A stretch of 11,261 bases of DNA, taken from positions 1-11,261 of the forward strand of contig JAOUNK010000072.1 of assembly GCA_029881015.1 (NCBI GenBank), read 5' to 3'. This DNA is from Gammaproteobacteria bacterium. Its GTDB lineage: Bacteria; Pseudomonadota; Gammaproteobacteria; Steroidobacterales; Woeseiaceae. This document shows, piece by piece, positions 6,705 through 11,261 of this stretch. The notes beneath the pieces are model-generated. The model worked only from the letters and a program-made list of their open reading frames with translations. It was not told the DNA's origin and ran no database searches. The translations under genes were made by a program, and so were the position numbers. Positions within the stretch are counted from its first letter, which is position 1. Each line of letters starts with the position of its first letter.

Positions 6705-8102
6705 ATGGACGACGCCAGCGTGAAGCAGAACCATCTTGCTGACGATAAAGCGCTGCTGGCGCTGGTAAAGCAGCGCGAGACGTCTTTGCAGTCACTGGAA
6801 CGCGAACTGGATGCTACCCAGCGCGCAATCGAGTCGCTGTTGATTCAACAGCCCAGGTATCAATCGCTCGTCGACGCATGCCGCTCACTCGAAGAACTCG
6901 CTAGCGCCGGCGGCTCCGAACTGCTGTGGCGTGACCAGGACCCGGCAGACTACCTGCATGGCGCACGTCAACAGATTGACAAGTACGAGGAAGCAATCCG
7001 CGCTTCAGAGCGAAGGCGGGAGGACCTTCTCGCCAGCATCGGTAACGAAGAACTCCGGCTCGAATACCTGCGACTTGATCTTGCCGAGGCCAGGGAACAG
7101 GAAGAACTCCGTGCAAACGCCTGGATAATAGAGCGCGAGCCCGGAGCGTTACCGCCGCAGCAAATTGTCATGCCATGGGCTCGAAGCGGCCAGGAAGACA
7201 CGCATTTCAGAGTGTCGCTTGTTCTGGCAATAGTCGCGGCAGTGGCGCTTTCCGTCCTGGCGGGAATGATCGCGATACCGGCCGCCGAAAGACCGCAACA
7301 AATCCGGCTACCGGAGCGCGTTGCGCGTCTTGTCCGCGAGGAACGACAGCCGCCGGCTCCGCCGCCGCGACCAATTGAAGAACCGGTTCCCGAGGAAGCC
7401 CTCCCCGAGCCCGAACCGGACACCGAGCAAACGCCACGGGAAGACCTTGAGCCACGGGAAGAACCGACAGTCACTGTGCCATCGGAACAGGAGGTCAAAG
7501 AGAAAGTAAAGAGCAAGGGTATCCTCGCCTTCCGCGACAGCATAGCGAGCCGCGCGACGCTACGGACGGCAGCGCAACTTGGCTCACAGGCACGTATCAG
7601 GGCGATTGACGATGATGCCATCGATCGTCCACAGCGATCCATGATTGGCACCAACGCGCCGAGCCTGGGCAGTGACATCAACCTCGGAGATATCAGTCGG
7701 GATGTCGGCAGGGCAGGCACGGTCGCGGATGTTGAAGTTGCGCGGGTCGCGAGTTCTATAGAAACAGTAGGGGCCACTGCCCGTCCTCGGCAAAACGCGG
7801 CCCTGGCTGGCCGGACTGACGAAGACATCCAGATTGTGTTCGATCGCTACAAGGCATCGCTTTACAGGCTATACAACCGCGAACTGCGCCGGGATCCCAG
7901 ACTTCGCGGGCAAATGGTCATCAGGTTGACAATCGAGCCGGACGGGGCCGTTTCGTCGTGTGCGGTACAGTCGTCTACACTGCAAGCCCCAGGGCTCGAA
8001 GCGCAGGTGGTTGAGCGTGTCCGTGCGTTTGACTTCGGGGCGAAGGAAGGAGTCGACGCCATAACGATCGTCTATCCGATCGACTTCATGCCCGCGACCT
8101 GA
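6705..8102 (+). CDS. TonB-like energy transducer with AgmX/PglI C-terminal domain
   Basis: The 465-residue protein begins six bases after the second ExbD gene; its ribosome binding site is weak (only a GGCGGCGGCGGG run), so translation is probably coupled. Residues about 10-135 are charged and Leu/Glu/Arg-rich, predicted cytoplasmic coiled coil. One membrane helix lies at about 168-192 (RVSLVLAIVAAVALSVLAGM). Residues about 213-260 are Pro/Glu/Arg-rich (PPAPPPRPIEEPVPEE), as in TonB, and can span the periplasm. After a linker that includes GILAFRDSIASRA, the C-terminal domain at about 372-465 has the AgmX/PglI-TonB pattern: helix with LYNRELRRDPRLRG, strand VIRLTIEPDGAV, then a final helix and strand ending IVYPIDFMP. 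TonB-like proteins couple ExbB/ExbD proton flow to outer-membrane partners. No TonB-dependent receptor is nearby, so the TPR lipoprotein is the better partner candidate. The long cytoplasmic part is unlike classical TonB. Confidence 0.9.
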   Translation: MDDASVKQNHLADDKALLALVKQRETSLQSLERELDATQRAIESLLIQQPRYQSLVDACRSLEELASAGGSELLWRDQDPADYLHGARQQIDKYEEAIRASERRREDLLASIGNEELRLEYLRLDLAEAREQEELRANAWIIEREPGALPPQQIVMPWARSGQEDTHFRVSLVLAIVAAVALSVLAGMIAIPAAERPQQIRLPERVARLVREERQPPAPPPRPIEEPVPEEALPEPEPDTEQTPREDLEPREEPTVTVPSEQEVKEKVKSKGILAFRDSIASRATLRTAAQLGSQARIRAIDDDAIDRPQRSMIGTNAPSLGSDINLGDISRDVGRAGTVADVEVARVASSIETVGATARPRQNAALAGRTDEDIQIVFDRYKASLYRLYNRELRRDPRLRGQMVIRLTIEPDGAVSSCAVQSSTLQAPGLEAQVVERVRAFDFGAKEGVDAITIVYPIDFMPAT

Positions 8103-8128
8103 AGCGGCGTTGGTGCGACCTCGCCTTG

Positions 8129-8722
8129 CTACTTGACGCCGCTGACAAACAGTATTTCGGGAAACGTCCTGCCAAGAGACGGACTGCTGAAATTGGTCAT
8201 CCTGGACGCGCCGTGCCACGCGATTTGCTGCCCTACAGTGACGTCGGTCTGCGGCGCCGCGAGCCACACGATCGTGCCGGCGCTTGATTCAACTTCGATA
8301 TAGGAATAGCCGGCCGCGGTCTGCGTTGACAAGACCGTCCCGAGATTCTGTGTTGCGGGAGCCGTACTGGCAGCGTGCGGCGGCACAACGTCGCCCTGAT
8401 ACACGCCGGACACGAACAGGATTTCTTCAAACACCCTGTCTAACGCACTGCTCCTGAAGTTTCGCATTACGGCCGCCTGTCCCCAACCGATGACCTCGCC
8501 CTCTTCGACTTCAACAGGAGTTCCAGCAAGCCAGACGGTCCCTCCGCTATTTCGAACCTCGATGTAGGTATAACCAGGTACCTGAATGGACGACAACACT
8601 TGTCCACGATTTCCAGTCAGATTCGCGTCGCTAACTTCGGTAATGCTGGGTGCCGGTGCATTATCGCCACCGCAGGCCGCGAGAAACACAATCGTCGCGG
8701 CACAAATTACTAGCTTATTCAT
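8129..8722 (-). CDS. lipoprotein with two NrfJ-like repeats
   Basis: The start at 8722 is chosen because AGGAAG lies five bases before it; an upstream ATG at 8743 would add seven polar residues that spoil the signal peptide. The product has 197 residues. A lipoprotein signal ends in LAAC with the lipidated Cys at 17, followed by GGDNAP; no Asp at +2, so outer-membrane sorting is likely. Two homologous units follow, at about 40-107 and 128-196, each running G-x-VLS, GY-x-YIEV, a Trp-Leu-Ala strand, an NF-x-S helix-like segment and EILFVSGV. This unit resembles small proteins annotated as NrfJ-related in nitrite-reductase and respiratory gene sets; I recognise it from memory. The role is not known, and no redox motif such as CXXCH is present. 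It converges with the motor operon, its stop lying 26 bases from that of the transducer gene, and has its own promoter upstream. Confidence 0.85.
   Translation of the reverse strand: MNKLVICAATIVFLAACGGDNAPAPSITEVSDANLTGNRGQVLSSIQVPGYTYIEVRNSGGTVWLAGTPVEVEEGEVIGWGQAAVMRNFRSSALDRVFEEILFVSGVYQGDVVPPHAASTAPATQNLGTVLSTQTAAGYSYIEVESSAGTIVWLAAPQTDVTVGQQIAWHGASRMTNFSSPSLGRTFPEILFVSGVK
8135..8341 (-). repeat. second internal NrfJ-like unit of the lipoprotein
   Basis: This segment encodes protein repeat 2 (GTVLST to EILFVSGV), partner of the unit at 8402-8605. A linker of about 20 residues rich in Ala, Pro and Thr separates the two units. The second unit ends the protein, only one Lys before the stop. 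Confidence 0.8.
8402..8605 (-). repeat. first internal NrfJ-like unit of the lipoprotein
   Basis: This segment encodes protein repeat 1 (GQVLSS to EILFVSGV). It aligns over its full length with repeat 2 at 8135-8341, sharing GY-[TS]-YIEV, WLA, G-x-x-I-x-W, NF-x-S, LxRxF and EILFVSGV. The likeness is at protein level; the DNA has diverged, so the duplication is old. Confidence 0.8.
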
Positions 8723-8766
8723 GATTTCTTCCTGCGCGGGCATAGGCCTCGATGGCGGAACGCGCG

Positions 8767-8795
8767 ATCATAAGGCACCGCGCGAGCCTTGCCAA
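8767..8795 (-). promoter_or_regulatory. sigma70-like promoter for the NrfJ-like lipoprotein
   Basis: Read on the - strand, TTGGCA (8795-8790) is followed after exactly 17 bases by TATGAT (8772-8767). Each hexamer matches the consensus at five of six bases. Transcription would begin near 8760, giving a leader of about 38 bases before the ATG at 8722, with the ribosome binding site inside it. Confidence 0.6.
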
Positions 8796-8816
8796 TGTGA
8801 ACTACCCGAATATCGT
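8789..8816 (+). promoter_or_regulatory. possible weak promoter for the GDT1-like gene
   Basis: TTGCCA (8789-8794) is followed after 16 bases by TATCGT (8811-8816). The -35 box is a five-of-six match but the -10 is only four of six. Its -35 box occupies the same bases as the -35 of the divergent lipoprotein promoter. A start near 8823 would leave a leader of about 70 bases. Confidence 0.3.
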
Positions 8817-8894
8817 CGATGCCATCGCGGAATGTATGTACTCACAAAAGCGGCATTTCGATTTGAGCAACTAACCTTACCTGGAGCTAACATT

Positions 8895-9167
8895 ATGGAA
8901 TTAAAGACTTTCCTGGCCATTTTTGGCACCGTATTCCTGGCCGAGCTTGGCGACAAGACACAGCTGGCAACCGTATTGTTCGCCAGTAAAGAATCGACAA
9001 GCCTCCTGCTCGTATTTGCCGCTGCGTCGTTGGCGCTTATCCTTTCGTCAGGTATCGCTGTTGCCGTCGGTTCGACTCTCGCAAATTTCATCGATCCCAA
9101 GGTGTTGAGCTACATTGCCGGCGCCGGGTTTATCGCAATCGGCGTGTGGACAGTCTGGCAAGCGTAG
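8895..9167 (+). CDS. half-length GDT1/TMEM165 (UPF0016) family cation transporter
   Basis: The product has 90 residues; GGAG at 8883-8886 lies eight bases before the ATG. Near the start it carries the family hallmark E-x-G-D-K-T (FLAELGDKTQLAT, residues about 15-27), whose acidic residues bind the cation. Three hydrophobic segments follow the family order (about 3-20, 35-60 and 71-88). Members of this family move Mn2+ or Ca2+, usually in exchange for protons, and most have two such halves in about 190-220 residues. This one holds a single half and then stops, with no second motif downstream in any frame, so it would need to work as a dimer or with another half encoded elsewhere. Single-motif members are known in bacteria, so I read it as intact and not as a fragment. 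It diverges from the lipoprotein gene. Confidence 0.9.
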   Translation: MELKTFLAIFGTVFLAELGDKTQLATVLFASKESTSLLLVFAAASLALILSSGIAVAVGSTLANFIDPKVLSYIAGAGFIAIGVWTVWQA

Positions 9168-9198
9168 ACAAGATATTGAAGCGCGCGGAGGAGTGTCT

Positions 9199-9276
9199 AT
9201 GAAATCGATGGTCGATGCACTCGTTGCTCCCAGTATCCAGGGTGTCCCTTGTACAAGGCCGATTGGCCGTTCCTAA
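9199..9276 (+). CDS. possible 25-residue ORF with a strong ribosome binding site
   Basis: The sequence GGAGGAG at 9187-9193 lies five bases before an ATG, an almost ideal Shine-Dalgarno match. The ORF encodes MKSMVDALVAPSIQGVPCTR and five more residues, ending at TAA 9274-9276. It is neither clearly hydrophobic nor recognisably a leader peptide. It lies 31 bases after the GDT1-like gene and could be co-transcribed with it. It could also be the surviving start of a decayed gene, or chance. A 12-base palindrome lies inside it. Confidence 0.3.
   Translation: MKSMVDALVAPSIQGVPCTRPIGRS
9247..9258. repeat. 12-base perfect palindrome CCTTGTACAAGG
   Basis: The twelve bases equal their own reverse complement and lie in the noncoding or weakly coding stretch between the convergent GDT1-like and GGDEF-EAL genes. 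There is no T-run after it on either strand and no loop, so a terminator is unlikely. A protein-binding site is possible, with no further support. Confidence 0.3.
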
Positions 9277-9317
9277 GACAGACGCACCTATGCCATTGCA
9301 GGCATCGGACCGAAACG

Positions 9318-11090
9318 CTAGCTCCCCAGCGCTCTTCTTTCCGCCGTGGCGGATTGCGACGATTCAACCAGCAGGCCATGCAATTCTTCGGCGGGCAACG
9401 GCGTGCTCCACAGGAAGCCCTGGACGTAGTCGCACCTGTGTGCCGCGAGCCACGAATGCTGTTCGAACGTCTCTACACCCTCGGCGACAACATCGAGCGA
9501 CAGGCTCTTCGCAAGCGCCAGTACGGCGTCGCAGATCGCCCTGTCATCCACATTGCTGCCCAATTCAGTGACGAAAGAGCGGTCGATCTTGAGCGTGTCG
9601 ATATCAAATCGCTTCAGGTAAGCAAGCGACGAGTAGCCGGTGCCGAAATCATCGACCGATACGCGGACGCCGTTCGACTTGAGCCGCCTGAGAATCGAAA
9701 TCGCACGCTCGACGTCGTGTAGAAGGGTCGATTCCGTGATCTCCACCTCGATCAGGCTCGCCTCGATCTTGTGGCGTTCGCAGGCATCCACGACCAACGC
9801 CACCGGGTCGCCATGCAGGAATTCGGCAGCCGAAATGTTGACGGCCACCGGAACAGAGAGCCCTTCGTCCTGCCAGGCCGCTACTCGCCGGCAGACGGTA
9901 TCGACGACCCAGCGATTTACATCGAGGATCAGGCCTGACTCTTCAGCCAGCGCCACGATTGTCAGCGGCGAAATCCGGCCTTTGGACTCGTCGTGCCACC
10001 GCAGCAACGCCTCGAGCTTGGCGATCTCGCCGGTCGCGACGGAGTATATCGGTTGAAAATGAATGTCGAGCCGATCGTTTCGAAGCGCGTCCCGGAGGGC
10101 GCTCTCCAACTGCACTCGCTGCAAGGACTCGATGTACATACTGTCGCAAAACTCTTCACAGTGCCCGAGTGAGTTGCGCTTGCTGACGTACATTGCCGTA
10201 CTGGCGTTCTTCATCAAGCCATCGAAGTCTTCGCCATGATCGGGTGCAACGGCGATGCCTATGCTGGGCGTCATATGCAGTTCGTTACCGTCATGCATGA
10301 ACGGTCGATCCAGGCATTCGATCCACGCACTTGCAATCGAACGAGCTATCGAGGCCACCGACCCGGTCGATACGGTCGCGATGAACTCGTCGCCACCAAC
10401 ACGCGCCAGGACCGAGGTGCAGTCAAGCGGCCCCGTGATCGCATCGAGAGCCTTACGTAGCCGTTTGGCGACTGCCGCAAGCATAGTGTCGCCAACGCCG
10501 TGCCCGAATGAGTCGTTAATTCGCTTGAAGCTGTCCATGTCGAGATACAACAGGGCGACGTCGTTGTCACCTGACGATGCGTCGGCCAACATTTGCGTGG
10601 TCTTTTCGCGAAGTAGCTCGCGGTTCGGCAGTCCGGTAAGGTCATCGAAGTATGCGAGCTTGTGAATCTTCCGCTCGCGGGCATGGAGTTCCTTCAGATT
10701 GTCGGATCCGCGCAGAATGTAGCGCAGGCGATGGGCAAGAAGCGACCAGTTGATGGGTTTCGAGATAAAGTCGGTGGCGCCGCGCTGAAATGCGTTGTTG
10801 ATCGAATCTGTATCGTCGTCACCCGTCACCATGACGATTGGCGTGAGGTGATGTTCCTTCATCTTCCGCAGCGCGTCACAGCAGGCGAAACCATCCAGTT
10901 TCGGCATATTGACGTCGAGCAGGACGATGTCCAGGGTGCGACTCCCGGCTATGGCCATGGCTTCATCGCCGTCGGCGGCCACGACCGTTTCGAAGCCGGC
11001 CGCAACGGCGGCCTCGGACAACATGAGCTGCATCAGCTCGTCGTCGTCGGCTATCAGCACGACAGGTTTACGACCATCGTCGCTGTTCAC
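9318..11090 (-). CDS. response regulator with receiver, GGDEF and EAL domains
   Basis: This 590-residue protein starts at a GTG with AAGGAG five bases upstream. The receiver domain (about 8-128) has the acidic pocket Asp15-Asp16, the phosphoacceptor Asp59 in LLDVNMP, Thr89 and Lys111. A short coiled linker (about 129-146) leads to the GGDEF domain (about 147-312), which keeps LDMDSFKRIND and an intact GGDEF at 232-236; the product-inhibition site RxxD is absent (DCTS at that place). The EAL domain (about 325-575) keeps EALLR at 360-364, Asn418, Glu450, Asp480-Asp481, Lys501, Glu537 and Gln557, so phosphodiesterase activity is expected. Such proteins make or break cyclic-di-GMP in response to phosphorylation, or use the GGDEF domain as a GTP-sensing regulator of the EAL. 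The upstream Hpt gene overlaps by GTGA, suggesting it feeds the receiver. Which enzymatic direction wins cannot be read from sequence. Confidence 0.95.
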   Translation of the reverse strand: MNSDDGRKPVVLIADDDELMQLMLSEAAVAAGFETVVAADGDEAMAIAGSRTLDIVLLDVNMPKLDGFACCDALRKMKEHHLTPIVMVTGDDDTDSINNAFQRGATDFISKPINWSLLAHRLRYILRGSDNLKELHARERKIHKLAYFDDLTGLPNRELLREKTTQMLADASSGDNDVALLYLDMDSFKRINDSFGHGVGDTMLAAVAKRLRKALDAITGPLDCTSVLARVGGDEFIATVSTGSVASIARSIASAWIECLDRPFMHDGNELHMTPSIGIAVAPDHGEDFDGLMKNASTAMYVSKRNSLGHCEEFCDSMYIESLQRVQLESALRDALRNDRLDIHFQPIYSVATGEIAKLEALLRWHDESKGRISPLTIVALAEESGLILDVNRWVVDTVCRRVAAWQDEGLSVPVAVNISAAEFLHGDPVALVVDACERHKIEASLIEVEITESTLLHDVERAISILRRLKSNGVRVSVDDFGTGYSSLAYLKRFDIDTLKIDRSFVTELGSNVDDRAICDAVLALAKSLSLDVVAEGVETFEQHSWLAAHRCDYVQGFLWSTPLPAEELHGLLVESSQSATAERRALGS

Positions 11091-11261
11091 GACAACTCCT
11101 TGCGAAGCTCGGCCGTGACGGCGTTGCTTACGGATGTGTACATTGTTTCGAGCTGCGCTGAAAGATCGAGCGCCCTGTTAGCCTCGTCCGCTTTGCATGC
11201 GTCTTCGAGTTGACTTGCTGCTCTTGCGAATTCAAGTGCGCCGACGCTGCTGCTGCTGGAC
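11087..11261 (-). CDS. C-terminal tail of an Hpt phosphotransfer protein, cut by the window end
   Basis: On the - strand the frame is open from the window edge at 11260 to the TGA at 11089-11087, giving 57 residues that start SSSSSVGALEFARAASQLED and end in AELRKELS. The pattern matches the last two helices of an Hpt domain, in which the phospho-His motif H-x-L-K-G-S is followed by [SN]-x-GA-x-x-[LF]-x-x-x-[AC]-x-x-LE. The window therefore begins just after the expected His. It may be a small free Hpt protein or the end of a hybrid sensor kinase. Its stop overlaps the start of the receiver-GGDEF-EAL gene as GTGA, so the two are coupled and probably form one phosphorelay. The serine run is encoded largely by AGC repeats. 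Confidence 0.7.
   Translation of the reverse strand, partial: SSSSSVGALEFARAASQLEDACKADEANRALDLSAQLETMYTSVSNAVTAELRKELS

Noticed and set aside
6968..7828. ORF of 286 codons on the - strand opposite the TonB-like gene
   Set aside because: The translation is Ser/Arg/Gly-rich low complexity, which is the mirror of the Pro/Glu-rich stretch of the real gene. No ribosome binding site or family motif is seen.
5048..8102. Siderophore TonB-ExbB-ExbD system or Tol-Pal system
   Set aside because: There are two ExbD genes, TPR partners and an AgmX/PglI-type end, and no TonB-dependent receptor, TolA, TolB or Pal in the window, so these names would mislead.
8103..8143. Eight-base inverted repeat AGCGGCGT/ACGCCGCT between the convergent stops, as a possible terminator
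   Set aside because: The loop is 25 bases and no T-run follows on either strand, so it does not meet the pattern of an intrinsic terminator. It might still form a weak structure at the shared 3' ends.
8586..8894. In-frame extension of the GDT1-like gene upstream to 8586
   Set aside because: It would run across the divergent lipoprotein gene and add about 100 residues of random character. The ATG at 8895 has a good ribosome binding site and begins exactly where the family does.

Overview
The window (roughly 55-60% G+C by eye) reads as a chromosomal piece of a Gram-negative proteobacterium. It has lipoproteins with typical lipoboxes, a TolQ/TolR/TonB-type envelope machine, a GGDEF-EAL regulator, E. 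coli-like promoter hexamers and strong Shine-Dalgarno sites. Gene style suggests a marine or environmental gammaproteobacterium; this is inference and no marker gene is present to prove it. I see no rRNA, tRNA, CRISPR array, insertion sequence or phage gene.

Region 1 (about 1-8102, + strand) is one tightly packed operon of seven genes. In order they are: a TPR/coiled-coil protein cut off at the window start; a 1170-residue TPR lipoprotein; a 104-residue exported protein of unknown function; a MotA/TolQ/ExbB proton-channel subunit; two different ExbD/TolR subunits; and a TonB-like transducer with a large cytoplasmic coiled coil, one membrane helix, a Pro/Glu-rich periplasmic stretch and an AgmX/PglI-type C-terminal domain. 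Genes overlap (TAGTG at 1118-1122, ATGA at 6195-6198) or lie 5-9 bases apart; the one larger gap is 91 bases ahead of the channel gene. The set resembles the AglR-AglQ-AglS motor with Glt-type TPR and transducer proteins of the myxobacterial gliding and spore-coat machines more than a siderophore TonB system, because no TonB-dependent receptor is present and TPR proteins dominate. A likely reading is a proton-driven machine whose transducer reaches through the periplasm to outer-membrane TPR lipoproteins. Its cargo is unknown.

Region 2 (8129-9167) holds two divergent genes around a 172-base promoter region: on the - strand a lipoprotein made of two NrfJ-like repeats, and on the + strand a half-length GDT1/TMEM165 (UPF0016) cation transporter. 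A good sigma70-like promoter serves the lipoprotein, and a weaker one may serve the transporter from an overlapping -35 box. The 150-base stretch at 9168-9317 holds a possible 25-codon ORF with a strong ribosome binding site and a 12-base perfect palindrome.

Region 3 (9318-11261, - strand) is a signalling pair: the C-terminal tail of an Hpt phosphotransfer protein, cut by the window end, overlapping by GTGA a receiver-GGDEF-EAL response regulator whose catalytic motifs all look intact. Together they suggest a phosphorelay that controls cyclic-di-GMP.

The most unusual observations are in the motor. The first ExbD has its key membrane Asp and a conserved Asn exchanged in position, and the channel subunit lacks the TM3 glutamate typical of ExbB/TolQ.
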